A DNA stretch of 33,647 nucleotides from NCBI GenBank assembly GCA_905214225.1, contig CAJMLL010000027.1, positions 1 to 33,647 on the forward strand. The letters are read 5' to 3'. Position numbers and translations under genes: made by a program. The notes below the pieces were generated by a model. It saw only the letters and a list, made by a program, of their open reading frames with translations. It was not told the DNA's origin and ran no database searches. The number at the start of each line of letters is the position of its first letter. The first letter of the stretch is position 1. Source of the stretch: an uncultured bacterium (GTDB lineage: Bacteria > Bacillota > Clostridia > Peptostreptococcales > Anaerovoracaceae). Positions 1-8,853 of this stretch are shown here, one piece after another.

Positions 1-16
1 ACTGGTCAAAAATATT

Positions 17-60
17 ATGTTTTTTCACTGTCCTCTTGACGGGGAGCAGTTCACTCAGCG
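17..60 (-). mobile_element. insertion-sequence-like terminus (left edge)
   Basis: Read on the minus strand, this stretch carries the blocks CGCTGA, GTGA, TGCTCCCC and GACAGTGAAAAAAC in that order. The same blocks in the same order and near-identical spacing occur on the plus strand at 33587-33629. A conserved end of this kind, pointing out of the window at both edges, is what the termini of two copies of one insertion sequence would look like. No transposase is visible because the elements would lie outside the window. The family (possibly IS3-like) is a guess. Confidence 0.45.
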
Positions 61-82
61 GGATTGTTTCTGTTTTCAGGCG

Positions 83-142
83 ATCCTCCGACCCAATAAA
101 TTTCCTGTCGGAGAATGCGCCAATTTCCCGTATAGCGGGAAA
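83..142. repeat. two small hairpins, member of the hairpin-repeat family
   Basis: The first hairpin pairs ATCCTCCGAC (83-92) with GTCGGAGAAT (107-116), with one mismatch and a 14-nt loop. The stem is nearly the same as the one at 10163-10198. The second pairs TTTCCCG (124-130) with CGGGAAA (136-142). They sit directly next to the insertion-sequence-like terminus. The rest of 143-485 shows no gene. Confidence 0.6.
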
Positions 143-236
143 CTCTTGGCTTTCTTCTTGCTCATCCATTTTGACATAATGGAAAATATCGTCTAAAATT
201 ATGTTGCTGTGAACAAAAAAATAGAAAGTGAATTGT

Positions 237-264
237 TTGAAAATGTGAAATTACGAAATACTGT
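237..264 (+). promoter_or_regulatory. possible promoter for the 3-hydroxyacyl-CoA dehydrogenase gene
   Basis: TTGAAA (237-242) is followed after 16 bp by TACTGT (259-264). The -10 half overlaps a degenerate copy (256-268) of the GTATACTGTATAC palindrome found elsewhere in the window, and a further GTATAC lies at 292-297. The -10 match is weak, and the 220-nt leader before the gene would be long. Confidence 0.3.
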
Positions 265-485
265 ATACACAATTTCATGCCCTGAATCACAGTATACATA
301 AATACGCGGATGAGCGGGAAGTGCTAGCTGCAGTGGATGTTCCTGTGCAGTCAGAATATATACTGCAGAATCGAGGCGTTTTCTGGTCCGAACAGATGAA
401 ATTGTTACACAGAGGGCGGCTGCCCCTGAGTCATAGAAATCAGAATTAAAAGGAACGACAGAAATAATAAAGAACGGAGGAGTCA

Positions 486-1367
486 ATGATTAAGAAAATT
501 ACGATTGCTGGCGCGGGAACGATGGGAAGTTCCATGGCGCAGATTTTCGGTGAGTACGGCTATGAGGTCATTCTGTGGAATCACCGCGAACCGAAGCTGA
601 AGGCGGCGGAGGAGAATATGCCTGCATCTGCGGCAAAAAATATCCGCTTTACCACGGATATGGATGCCTTCAAGGGAAGGGACCTGATCGTGGAATGCGT
701 TGCAGAGAATAAAGAGGTAAAAGACGATTTTTACCATAGCATCAGTGAAATTGTGGACGATGAGACGATCGTGGCGACCAACACATCAGGAATTTCCATC
801 AATGCACTGGCACCGGCCGTAAAAAAGCCTGAGCGCTTCCTTGGCATGCACTGGTTCAACCCGCCGACACTGATTCCGCTGATTGAGATTATCAAGAATG
901 ATCAGACGACGGATCAGGTGGCACAGGAAATCTACGATTTATCCCTTGCCATTGATAAGAAGCCGGCGCTCCTTGAGAAAGATGTTCTCGGTTTTGCGGC
1001 CAACCGTCTGCAGATGGCGGTTCTCCGGGAGGCATGCTATCTGGTTGAGCATGGCGTCATCAGCGCAGAGGGCATTGATGCAGTCATGAAATACGGCATC
1101 GGCTTCCGCTGGGCCTGCCTGGGACCGCTGGAAACAGTCGACCTCGGCGGCATCGACATTTTCACGCACATCGCCGACTACCTCTGCCCGGACCTGGACA
1201 ATGATGAGGAAATTCCGCCCCTCCTGAAGCAGCATTACGATGCGGGCGAGTACGGCGCCAAGACCGGCCGCGGCTTCTACGACTACAGCAATGGCAGGGC
1301 ACGCGAGGTGATTGAGAAGCGCGACGAGAACCTGAAAGCTATTCACGATGCGCTGTTTAAGAAGTAA
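486..1367 (+). CDS. 3-hydroxyacyl-CoA dehydrogenase family protein
   Basis: The product is a 293-residue NAD-dependent 3-hydroxyacyl-CoA (3-hydroxybutyryl-CoA type) dehydrogenase-like protein, close to the usual length for single-domain members. The Rossmann motif GAGTMG lies at residues 9-14. The HWFNPP motif, with the family's catalytic His at 122, and a GFAANRL segment, where the conserved Asn is expected, are both present. The C-terminal helical dimerisation domain ends with the typical GAKTGRGFYDY signature. Family members oxidise 3-hydroxyacyl-CoA or reduce acetoacetyl-CoA with NAD(P) in the cytoplasm. No thiolase, crotonase or acyl-CoA dehydrogenase is nearby, so the substrate may not be a classical butyrate-pathway intermediate. 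Start ATG 486 has an upstream ACGGAGG. The next gene begins 42 bp downstream and is probably co-transcribed. Codons in the 3' third are unusually C-ending. Confidence 0.88.
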   Translation: MIKKITIAGAGTMGSSMAQIFGEYGYEVILWNHREPKLKAAEENMPASAAKNIRFTTDMDAFKGRDLIVECVAENKEVKDDFYHSISEIVDDETIVATNTSGISINALAPAVKKPERFLGMHWFNPPTLIPLIEIIKNDQTTDQVAQEIYDLSLAIDKKPALLEKDVLGFAANRLQMAVLREACYLVEHGVISAEGIDAVMKYGIGFRWACLGPLETVDLGGIDIFTHIADYLCPDLDNDEEIPPLLKQHYDAGEYGAKTGRGFYDYSNGRAREVIEKRDENLKAIHDALFKK

Positions 1368-1409
1368 ATTTTATTGGGACAAAATATAAACGACAAGAGG
1401 GTAAAGAAG

Positions 1410-2330
1410 ATGAGAAAGTATGTAATTATCGGTGCCGGCGGAACGGGCGGCGCACTCGGCGCTTATCTGGCCCGCGCCGGTAAAGATGTGACTTTTATCG
1501 CAAGAGGGGAACATTTAAAAGCAATGAAAGAAAATGGACTCCGTGTAATCCGCATGCGGGACGAGTTCACGATTAATCCGGTGAAAGCCTGTGAAATGCA
1601 GGACTACAGCGATAGGCCGGATGTAATTCTGGTCTGCGTCAAGGGCTATTCGGTGGACAGCGTCATCCCGTTTATCAAACGGGTGGCCGGACCGGAAACC
1701 GTTGTAATTCCAATTCTGAACGTGTATGGAACAGGCGGAAAGATGCAGGAGCAGCTGCCGGGCATTCTGGTGACGGACGGCTGCATGTACATCGCGTCTC
1801 AGAAAAAAGAGCCGGGCGTCATCTTGATGAGCAGTGACATCCTGCGCGTGGTTTTTGGCGTACGAAAAAAGGAAGACTGCCGTCCGGTCCTGAAGGAAAT
1901 CGAGCGCGACTTCCTCGACAGTGACATCCGGGGCATTCTCAGCGACAATATCAGAAGAGACGCCCTGCAGAAATTCGCCTACGTTTCCCCGCAGGGCGCC
2001 TGCGGCCTGTATTACGACATCCCGGCCGGCCCGATGCAGAAAGAGGGAAAATACCGCGACACCTTTGCCGGCCTGGTGCACGAAATCGATCTTCTGGCGC
2101 AGGCCCAGGGGCTGCATTTCCCGGTCGACATCGTGGAAAGCAACCTGAATATCCTGGATCACGTCGCTCCGGATATGACTACCTCCATGCAGAAAGACAT
2201 CGCCGCCGGAAAAAATTCCGAGATCGACGGCCTGATTGGTGAGGTGATCCGCATGGCGGATCAGTACCAGCTGGAGCTTCCTATCTACAGGAAGATTGCG
2301 GCGGAACTGAAATCCAGAGGATTGATGTAA
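1410..2330 (+). CDS. ketopantoate reductase family protein (ApbA/PanE-like)
   Basis: This is a 306-residue NADPH-dependent 2-dehydropantoate 2-reductase-like protein. The N-terminal nucleotide-binding motif GAGGTGG is followed by the VCVKGY segment, in which the family's catalytic Lys lies, and by a C-terminal all-helical ApbA_C domain. I chose ATG 1410 because an AGAGG ribosome site lies about 9 nt upstream and the motif then begins near residue 8; an in-frame TTG at 1374 would add twelve unconserved residues. True PanE makes pantoate for coenzyme A. Many paralogues reduce other 2-oxo acids, and the absence of panB/panC and the presence of a 3-hydroxyacyl-CoA dehydrogenase-like gene directly upstream make a paralogous role possible. 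Confidence 0.85.
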   Translation: MRKYVIIGAGGTGGALGAYLARAGKDVTFIARGEHLKAMKENGLRVIRMRDEFTINPVKACEMQDYSDRPDVILVCVKGYSVDSVIPFIKRVAGPETVVIPILNVYGTGGKMQEQLPGILVTDGCMYIASQKKEPGVILMSSDILRVVFGVRKKEDCRPVLKEIERDFLDSDIRGILSDNIRRDALQKFAYVSPQGACGLYYDIPAGPMQKEGKYRDTFAGLVHEIDLLAQAQGLHFPVDIVESNLNILDHVAPDMTTSMQKDIAAGKNSEIDGLIGEVIRMADQYQLELPIYRKIAAELKSRGLM

Positions 2331-2640
2331 TTTAATCGCAGATAAAAGAAAAGGGCCGCTGCAGCAGGTTATGAAAACTAGCCTCAGGCAGCAGTTTCTT
2401 CCTGGTGGACAGAGCAAGGAGAGATCAAGAAGCCGCAGGCTTGAGTCATACAAGCTGACTCAGGTCTGCGGCTTCTGTACCTGTCCGGTTTTGTGTTGGC
2501 TTTTGATCAGCAGCCTGTACTGACTGGCTGAAGGCTTTATTCTGTCTGCGTTTATTCGATAAGAGACACTTAACGAAATCTGACTGCCGGCATCGGGCTT
2601 CCATTGCTGCGGATACCGACGTTTCCATCTGGCTGGCAGG
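2331..2640. other. intergenic region between convergent genes with a long hairpin
   Basis: No gene is seen here. The region holds a compound inverted repeat: AGAAGCCGCAG (2428-2438) pairs with CTGCGGCTTCT (2466-2476), and inside it GAGTC (2443-2447) pairs with GACTC (2457-2461). It lies between the 3' ends of the ketopantoate reductase-like gene and serA. It could end transcription from either side, but no T-run follows on either strand, so a classical intrinsic terminator is not supported. Confidence 0.5.
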
Positions 2641-3795
2641 CTAGTCCTCCATTTCCGCAATCACGCGGCAGCGGATGCAGCCCGGAATCTTCGGGATGTA
2701 TTCGAACGGCGTTTTGGTGGAGACGAGAACATAGCCGTAATCGCCCTTTGCGCCGCCGGCGACGGCATCAATTTCGATATTGTTCAGAGCGCGGATGACG
2801 GTGTCGACCGGGGCTTTTATGCCCTTGGTCATGACGGCGATGCGCATGTCTCCGTTCATCGGGCCCAGATCGGCATCCGGGAAGTTGACGGCATGAACAG
2901 CATTTCCGTTTTCAATGAAGTCCATGAGCTCATCGGCAGCCATCAGAGCGCAGTTATCTTCGGCTTCCTTTGTGGAAGCACCCAGGTGCGGTGTGGTAAT
3001 GACGCCCTCGTGTCCCAGCGTCTTTTCCGTTGCAAAGTCCGTGACGTAGCGGGAAATCCGGCCTTCGTTCAGGGCCTTGACGACAGCGTCTTCATCGCAG
3101 ACAAAGGCGCGGGAATAGTTCATCAGAACGGCACCCGGCTTCATGGCAGCGATTTCTTCCTCACCGACAAGATTTCTGGTTTTGTCGTTTCCCGGAACGT
3201 GGATGGTGATGAAATCAGCCTTGCGCATGACGGTTTTGATGTCCGGCGCCAGTTTGATGGTCGGATCCAGGTGCAGGGCTGTGCGCGGCGACAGATAGGC
3301 ATCGTAGCCGATAACGTGCATGCCGAGAGCGGTAACCGCGTTGGAAATGCGGGAACCAACGGCTCCAAGGCCGATGACGCCCAGCGTTTTTCCGGCAATT
3401 TCACCACCCTTGAATTTACTCTTGCCCTTTTCAACCTTTGCCGCCATATCCGGATCATCCTTCAGATCAGCGGTCCAGCGGATTGCGGACGGGATTTTGC
3501 GGGAAGCCATCAGAAGGCCAGCCAGGACGAGCTCCTTGACGGAGTTGGAATTTCCGCCCGGCGTGTTGAATACGCAGATTCCCTCATCGGCGCAGCGCTC
3601 CAGCGGAATGTTGTTTACACCAGTGCCTGCTCTGGCAATCGCCAGGAGATTCTCACCGAATTTTTCATCATGAATGTGCTGACTTCGAAGGATCAGTCCG
3701 GATGCGTCGGACAGGCTGTCAGTAAACTCATACTTGTCCGTGAAATGCTTCAGTCCTGCTGGAGCAATTTTGTTCATCTTTGCGATCTTATACAT
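2641..3795 (-). CDS. serA: D-3-phosphoglycerate dehydrogenase
   Basis: The 384-residue product is a D-isomer-specific 2-hydroxyacid dehydrogenase of the phosphoglycerate dehydrogenase type, which catalyses the first step of serine synthesis (3-phosphoglycerate to 3-phosphohydroxypyruvate, NAD-dependent). Visible signatures are the Rossmann motif GLGAVG, the substrate-binding RAGTGVNNI segment, MNYSRAFVCDE in the arginine-loop region, and TTPHLGAST with the catalytic His. A short C-terminal ACT-like domain follows (RIAVMTKGIKAPVD onward), a form common in Clostridia and Bacteroidetes. ATG 3795 is chosen because GGAGG lies 9 nt upstream; an upstream in-frame ATG at 3825 lacks such a site. The gene is divergent from serC, and the shared 419-bp region may coordinate them. 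serB is absent here. Confidence 0.9.
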   Translation of the reverse strand: MYKIAKMNKIAPAGLKHFTDKYEFTDSLSDASGLILRSQHIHDEKFGENLLAIARAGTGVNNIPLERCADEGICVFNTPGGNSNSVKELVLAGLLMASRKIPSAIRWTADLKDDPDMAAKVEKGKSKFKGGEIAGKTLGVIGLGAVGSRISNAVTALGMHVIGYDAYLSPRTALHLDPTIKLAPDIKTVMRKADFITIHVPGNDKTRNLVGEEEIAAMKPGAVLMNYSRAFVCDEDAVVKALNEGRISRYVTDFATEKTLGHEGVITTPHLGASTKEAEDNCALMAADELMDFIENGNAVHAVNFPDADLGPMNGDMRIAVMTKGIKAPVDTVIRALNNIEIDAVAGGAKGDYGYVLVSTKTPFEYIPKIPGCIRCRVIAEMED

Positions 3796-4214
3796 GGTGC
3801 TGTTCCTCCAATCAGCAGCGGACAAAACATACCCGGCAAGTGATTACTCCGTCTGTGCCGCGGCACAGCTTTCCGCCTTCTCCGGGGTCTGTCCGTATAG
3901 TCAAAAAAATAAAATATACATTAACGATTTATCATTTCTATGGGTTTATGAATTTCTTTTTTGTTTAGATTTTTAAACATGCAAAAGAAAACACCTCTCC
4001 CACTGCCTGATGCTATATTTATTACCGCCACACAATAAGTTAAACATAATTTGTGCAATAAAAATAAAATAATTTATATATTTGTTTACAGCACGTAATA
4101 ATGATGTTATAATCATGTGCGTTAAAACAAAAACAAGCGGACAGGAAATTGTCCGCAGAGGTGGGTACAGCAAATCCCGCCATTCCAGCTTTTTTAATGG
4201 TCAGGAGGAGACAG
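3796..4214. other. divergent serA/serC control region
   Basis: This AT-rich region of about 420 bp contains no gene. The serC promoter is clear (4085-4113). After the predicted start point the leader contains GCGGACA/TGTCCGC (about 4137-4156), then GGTGGG/CCCGCC, then a run of six T about ten nucleotides further on. These could form an attenuator-like leader, but the T-run is too far from the second stem for a textbook terminator. No convincing serA promoter was picked out on the minus strand. Confidence 0.45.
4085..4113 (+). promoter_or_regulatory. serC promoter
   Basis: TTTACA (4085-4090) and TATAAT (4108-4113) are separated by exactly 17 bp, a near-consensus housekeeping promoter. It sits about 100 bp before the serC start. 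Confidence 0.75.
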
Positions 4215-5312
4215 ATGACTGCTTACAATCGAGTTTACAATTTCTCTGCGGGTCCGTCGATGCTTCCTCTGGAGGTTCTCCAGCAGGCAGCACTGGACAT
4301 GTTCAATTATCATGGAACAGGCGAATCAGTGATGGAGATGAGTCATCGATCTCCGGAGTTTGATGCAATTATCAAGGAAGCCGAGAAAGATCTGCGTGAT
4401 CTTCTGCACATTCCGGATAATTACCATGTCCTGTTTCTGCAGGGCGGCGGCACGCTTCAGTTTTCCATGGTCCCTTTGAATTTCCTCAGAAAGTCAAAGA
4501 AAGCCGACTATATTATCACCGGAAACTGGGCAAACAAGGCATACAAGGAGGCCTGCAAATTCGGCGATATCCGGATTGCGGGAACCTCAGAGCCGGATAA
4601 TTTCACCTATATCCCGAAACTGAAGAAAGAGGACTTCCGCGAGGATGCGGATTATGTCTATGTATGCTATAATAATACTATCTATGGATCGCACTATTCG
4701 TACGTTCCGGACACGGGAGACATTCCGCTGATTGCGGATATGTCCAGCTGCTTCCTGAGTGAAGAGGTCGACGTGAGCAAGTTCGCCATGATTTACGCAG
4801 GCGCCCAGAAGAATGTAGCGCCGGCAGGCGTTACTATCTGCATTATCCGTGATGACATGCTCGGATATGCGGCAGATGACTGCCCGGTCTACCTGAACTA
4901 TGAGACCCACGCAAAGAAAGATTCTCTGTATAACACCCCGCCGTGCTATAACGTGTATATCGCGGGACTGGTGTTCAAGCATCTGAAGAAGCTGGGCGGT
5001 CTTTCTGCCATGCATGAAATCAATGTCCGGAAAGCAGATAAATTGTACGCGTATCTGGACTCAACCGACTTCTACAAGGCTCCGGTCGCTCCGGAGGACC
5101 GTTCACTGATGAACGTGGTATTTGTAACCGGCAGCAAGGAACTGGACGCGGAGTTCGTTGCGGGCGCTAAAGAGCAGGGCATGATCAATCTGAAGGGCCA
5201 CCGCAGCATCGGAGGCATCCGTGCAAGCATTTACAACGCGATGCCGGAAGAAGGCGTGGACAAGCTGATTGCCTACATGAAGAAGTTTGAGAAAGAGCAC
5301 GCGCAGAAATAA
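4215..5312 (+). CDS. serC: phosphoserine aminotransferase
   Basis: A 365-residue class V aminotransferase of the SerC family, the usual length. It transfers the amino group of glutamate to 3-phosphohydroxypyruvate, giving phosphoserine, with PLP as cofactor. The start VYNFSAGPSMLP is diagnostic; GGGTLQFSM and the AGAQKN motif follow, with Lys199 as the PLP Schiff-base residue. The C-terminal GHRSIGGIRASIYNAMP block binds substrate phosphate in the family. ATG 4215 is preceded by AGGAGGAG and is chosen over an in-frame ATG 66 nt upstream, which would add residues not found in SerC. With the divergent serA it supplies two of the three serine-pathway steps. A terminator follows 29 bp after the stop. 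Confidence 0.95.
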   Translation: MTAYNRVYNFSAGPSMLPLEVLQQAALDMFNYHGTGESVMEMSHRSPEFDAIIKEAEKDLRDLLHIPDNYHVLFLQGGGTLQFSMVPLNFLRKSKKADYIITGNWANKAYKEACKFGDIRIAGTSEPDNFTYIPKLKKEDFREDADYVYVCYNNTIYGSHYSYVPDTGDIPLIADMSSCFLSEEVDVSKFAMIYAGAQKNVAPAGVTICIIRDDMLGYAADDCPVYLNYETHAKKDSLYNTPPCYNVYIAGLVFKHLKKLGGLSAMHEINVRKADKLYAYLDSTDFYKAPVAPEDRSLMNVVFVTGSKELDAEFVAGAKEQGMINLKGHRSIGGIRASIYNAMPEEGVDKLIAYMKKFEKEHAQK

Positions 5313-5340
5313 ATCATTCTGCAGAAGTGACGCACGATCA

Positions 5341-5372
5341 GGGCTGGATCTGTTCCAGCCCTTCATTTTTTT
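5341..5372 (+). terminator. intrinsic terminator after serC
   Basis: GGGCTGGA (5341-5348) pairs with TCCAGCCC (5354-5361) around a 5-nt loop, followed within four bases by seven T (5366-5372). Confidence 0.85.
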
Positions 5373-5416
5373 GTATTTACAAAAAGTACACGAGCAAGGA
5401 AATTCAGGGAAACTCG

Positions 5417-6892
5417 ATGAAGCAGAAGATCAGGGACAAAAGAAAAATCGCAGGGAAGACAGCCGTACTGCTGTTGGTTATCGTGCTTGCCGTTCAGCTT
5501 TTCTCCGCCGGCGGGGTAGTTTTTGCCGCAGGAAAAATGGAACAGGCAGACAGCCGGAAACAGGCTTCTTCTGCGCAGTATTCAGGACGTACTGCAGATG
5601 TGAAAGGGGCTGATTCGGATATGTTCAATCTCAGGCTCAGAAAAACTGCCGCGGCATCAGACCCGCTTAATCTGACGGCGGACAGCGCCATGGTCTACTG
5701 CGAAAACACCGGACAGACCATCTACGCGAAAAATGTCGATGAGAAGGAATATCCATACAGCATCACAAAACTGATGACGGCTCTGCTGGTGGTTCAGAAG
5801 TGCCCGCTGGATAAGAAAGTTACGGTGTCCAAAGCCGCGGCCTCTCAGGGAGACAGCACGATTCACCTGAAGAAGGGAGAAGTCGTGACGGTCGAGGAGC
5901 TTCTCTACGGCGCTCTGCTGAACTCCGGAAATGATGCGGCCTATGCCCTTGGCGAGGCGGCCTGCGGGACCGGAAACATGAAGGATTTTCTGGACCTGAT
6001 GAACCAGACAGCGGAAAATATCGGCTGCAGCCACACACATTTCTCTAACCCGAATGGAATTTCCAGCAAAAAGAATTACACAACGGCTTCTGATTTTATG
6101 AAAATCGCCAGAGTCGCACTGGCCAATGACACCGTGCGGAAAATCGCCGGGACAAAGCGCTATCATATGACGGCAACCAATAAAAGCAAGGGCAGAACCT
6201 TTATCAACCACTGCAGCCTTGTAAGAAGGTCATCTAGCGGAATTGTCGCAGGAAAAACCGGGAACTGGAAGGGAAAGGGCTGCAGCATTGCCGCTGTTTA
6301 TAACAAGAACGGCCTGGAACTCTGTATCGTCGTTCTTAATGATTCAGAACTGACCCGGACTTCCGATGTGAATAAACTGATCGACTATGCAAAGAAAAAG
6401 GTCAAGGGAATCTGCGCGGTTAAAGCGGGAAAAAATGTCGGAAAAGTCCATGTCAACGGCGGCGCGAAGACGAGTCTGAAAGTATATACAGCGGAAAACG
6501 GGTATGCCTATCTTCCGAAGGAAGGGTCAAAAAAGCTGATCAAGGGAAAGGCGGAAATTGACCAGAGCCTGAAGGCGCCGGTGAGGGCCGGGCAGGAGGT
6601 CGGCTCCTATAAAATTTATGTCAACGGGGAACTGGTTAACAGCATTCCGCTGGTGGTATCAGAGGGAACAGGAACGGGATGGTTCCCGTCAAAATTCGGA
6701 ATTTCCAATTTTGCAACCGTTGTCATCACCGTGATTCTGATTATTTTATTTATCTGCGGAATCGGAATTGCTGTCGCGCGGGCAAAGGCCAGAAAGCGCA
6801 GAAAACGCGAGCGGCAGCGCCGGATTGAGCGGGCGGCGAGAAGGAAGCTGCTGGAAGAAAAAGAGAAGGACGAGCGCGGCTGGTGGTTTTAA
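5417..6892 (+). CDS. D-alanyl-D-alanine carboxypeptidase (penicillin-binding protein 5/6 family)
   Basis: The 491-residue product is a serine-type D,D-carboxypeptidase (peptidase S11, DacF/PBP5-like) that trims the terminal D-alanine from peptidoglycan stem peptides outside the membrane. A signal peptide is visible (basic start, then the hydrophobic TAVLLLVIVLAVQLF segment). The three penicillin-binding motifs are in order: SITK (Ser115, Lys118), SGN (170-172) and KTG (280-282). A C-terminal beta domain follows, then a transmembrane helix (VVITVILIILFICGIGIAV) and a strongly basic cytoplasmic tail. A true C-terminal helix is a Gram-positive variant of the amphipathic anchor. ATG 5417 has AGGGA 6 nt upstream; a longer in-frame start at 5327 would overlap the serC terminator and put residues before the signal peptide. 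uvrC follows 48 bp downstream. Confidence 0.9.
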   Translation: MKQKIRDKRKIAGKTAVLLLVIVLAVQLFSAGGVVFAAGKMEQADSRKQASSAQYSGRTADVKGADSDMFNLRLRKTAAASDPLNLTADSAMVYCENTGQTIYAKNVDEKEYPYSITKLMTALLVVQKCPLDKKVTVSKAAASQGDSTIHLKKGEVVTVEELLYGALLNSGNDAAYALGEAACGTGNMKDFLDLMNQTAENIGCSHTHFSNPNGISSKKNYTTASDFMKIARVALANDTVRKIAGTKRYHMTATNKSKGRTFINHCSLVRRSSSGIVAGKTGNWKGKGCSIAAVYNKNGLELCIVVLNDSELTRTSDVNKLIDYAKKKVKGICAVKAGKNVGKVHVNGGAKTSLKVYTAENGYAYLPKEGSKKLIKGKAEIDQSLKAPVRAGQEVGSYKIYVNGELVNSIPLVVSEGTGTGWFPSKFGISNFATVVITVILIILFICGIGIAVARAKARKRRKRERQRRIERAARRKLLEEKEKDERGWWF

Positions 6893-6940
6893 GGCATTGC
6901 GTCCCTGGCGTCTGCTTTTTGTCCAAAGCTGAGGAGGATT

Positions 6941-8848
6941 ATGTTTGACATTGAAGAAAATCTGAAGAAACTGCCGGACTGCCCGGGGGTCTATCTGCAT
7001 AAGGATAAACTGGGCAGGGTCATTTACGTGGGAAAGGCGATCTCGCTGAAAAACCGTGTGCGGCAGTATTTTCAGTCGTCCTATCAGAACAGCAGCCCCA
7101 AGGTCAAAGCACTGGTCCAGCACATCAGCGAATTCGAGTACATTACCTGCGGCAGTGAAATGGAAGCGCTGATTCTGGAGTGCAACCTGATAAAGAAGTA
7201 CATGCCGAAATATAACGTGCTGCTCCGCGATGACAAAACTTACCCTTATATAGAGGTAACGGTTACGGAACCCTATCCGCGTGTTCTGAAGACCAGGCGG
7301 CTGCTGAAGGACGGAAACCGCTATTTCGGACCCTTCAGTGACGCGGGGGCGGTCAATCAGATCGTGGAGCTTCTGCAGAGGATGTACGCGCTGAAACGCT
7401 GCAGCGCCACCGAGTTTCCGGACAGTCACAGGCCCTGCCTGAACTACCACATTCAGGCCTGCAGGGGCGTCTGCACGGGGCAGGTGGACCGAAAAGCGTA
7501 TATGGAGTCCATTCAGCAGATTATCGACTTTCTGTCGGGCAAAGACAAGCCGCTGGTGCAGGAGCTGGACCGCCGGATGCGCGAGGCATCAGAAGACATG
7601 CGCTATGAAGAAGCCGCCAAGTGGAGAGACGATCTGCTGGCGGTGAAGGCGCTGAAAGAAACCCAGCGCGTCACCATGATTAATGATCAGGACTTCGATA
7701 TCGTTTATGCGCTGAAAGACGCGGACCACGCCTTCGTCGTGCTCTTTCCGGTGCGCTCCGGAAAACTCAGCGGGCGCGAGACTTTCCAGATTCAGGCCGA
7801 TGAGAGCGATTCACGGAAAAACATGGTTTCCGCCTTCATCAAGCAGTATTACAGCCAGTGGGCCACCGTGCCGCCGGAAATCCTGGTGGAAGAAGAGCCG
7901 GATGAGAAAGAACTGCTGGAAGAATTCCTGAGCCGCGACCGGAAGAAGGTTCACATTCTGGTGCCAAAAAGAGGAAGCAAGAGGGCACTGATGGATCTGA
8001 CGCGCCGCGACATCAATGAAATGACAAAAACCATCGAAGACCGCGCTTCCAGCCGCCAGGAGCGGGAACGCCTGGTTTACGATGAGATGCAGAAAGTCAT
8101 GCAGACGGGAGGATTTACCCGTGAAGAGGGACGCAGTGGAAAGCCATACCGTGTCGAATCTTACGATATCTCCAACACAAACGGCGTAGATTCCGTCGGC
8201 GCCATGGTCGTGTTCGAAGGCCTTGAATCAGTGAAAAAAGACTACCGCCGCTTTAAAATCCGCACCATCGAAGGCGCCGACGACTACGGCAGCCTGCAGG
8301 AAGTCCTCTACCGCCGCTTCCGCCGTGCCCAGAAAGGCAGCCGCGGCTTCCAGACTCTGCCGGACATCATCCTCATGGACGGCGGCCGCGGCCAGGTCAC
8401 CGCGGCACTGAAAGTCATCCGCGCACTCGGCCTCACCGTACCCGTCGCCGGAATGGCAAAAGACGACCGCCACAGGACCCGCGCCCTCGTATTTGAAGAC
8501 GGCCGCGAAATCGACCTGGCCCATCACAGCGTCCTCTTCCGCTACTGCGGCACCATCCAGGAAGAAGTCCACCGCTTCGCCATCGACTACCACCACAGCC
8601 TGCACAGCCGCAACTCCTTCCACTCCGAGCTCGACGATATCCCCGGCATCGGCCCGAAACGCCGCAACGACCTCCTCTACTACTTCAAGTCCGTCGACGC
8701 CATCCGCAAAGCCAGCGAAGACGAACTCATGCAGGTCCCGTCCGTCTCCCGCCAGGCCGCCGAAAACATCATCAGCTACTTCGCCAGCCATCCCGCCGGC
8801 AAGAAAGAATTCGGCAGCGGGACCGTGACGTTCCTGGAAGAAGATTAA
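6941..8848 (+). CDS. uvrC: excinuclease ABC subunit C
   Basis: The 635-residue UvrC makes the two incisions around a lesion in nucleotide excision repair, working with UvrA and UvrB. The N-terminal GIY-YIG nuclease (GVYLHK and VIYVGKA motifs, residues about 13-90) makes the 3' cut. A UVR motif (MRYEEAAKWRDDL, about residue 220) contacts UvrB. The RNase H-like domain (ESYDISNTNG, MDGGRGQ) makes the 5' cut, and a tandem helix-hairpin-helix (DIPGIGPKRR) binds DNA at the end. ATG 6941 has GAGGAGG just upstream. Length is typical. From about 8200 to 8790 the codons become almost uniformly C-ending, unlike the first two thirds of the gene. Confidence 0.95.
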   Translation: MFDIEENLKKLPDCPGVYLHKDKLGRVIYVGKAISLKNRVRQYFQSSYQNSSPKVKALVQHISEFEYITCGSEMEALILECNLIKKYMPKYNVLLRDDKTYPYIEVTVTEPYPRVLKTRRLLKDGNRYFGPFSDAGAVNQIVELLQRMYALKRCSATEFPDSHRPCLNYHIQACRGVCTGQVDRKAYMESIQQIIDFLSGKDKPLVQELDRRMREASEDMRYEEAAKWRDDLLAVKALKETQRVTMINDQDFDIVYALKDADHAFVVLFPVRSGKLSGRETFQIQADESDSRKNMVSAFIKQYYSQWATVPPEILVEEEPDEKELLEEFLSRDRKKVHILVPKRGSKRALMDLTRRDINEMTKTIEDRASSRQERERLVYDEMQKVMQTGGFTREEGRSGKPYRVESYDISNTNGVDSVGAMVVFEGLESVKKDYRRFKIRTIEGADDYGSLQEVLYRRFRRAQKGSRGFQTLPDIILMDGGRGQVTAALKVIRALGLTVPVAGMAKDDRHRTRALVFEDGREIDLAHHSVLFRYCGTIQEEVHRFAIDYHHSLHSRNSFHSELDDIPGIGPKRRNDLLYYFKSVDAIRKASEDELMQVPSVSRQAAENIISYFASHPAGKKEFGSGTVTFLEED

Positions 8849-8853
8849 AAGGG

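Noticed and set aside
4137..4200. T-box riboswitch before serC (GGTGGGTAC resembles the T-box core)
   Set aside because: The leader is under 100 nt, with no room for the specifier stem, and the core sequence does not match closely.
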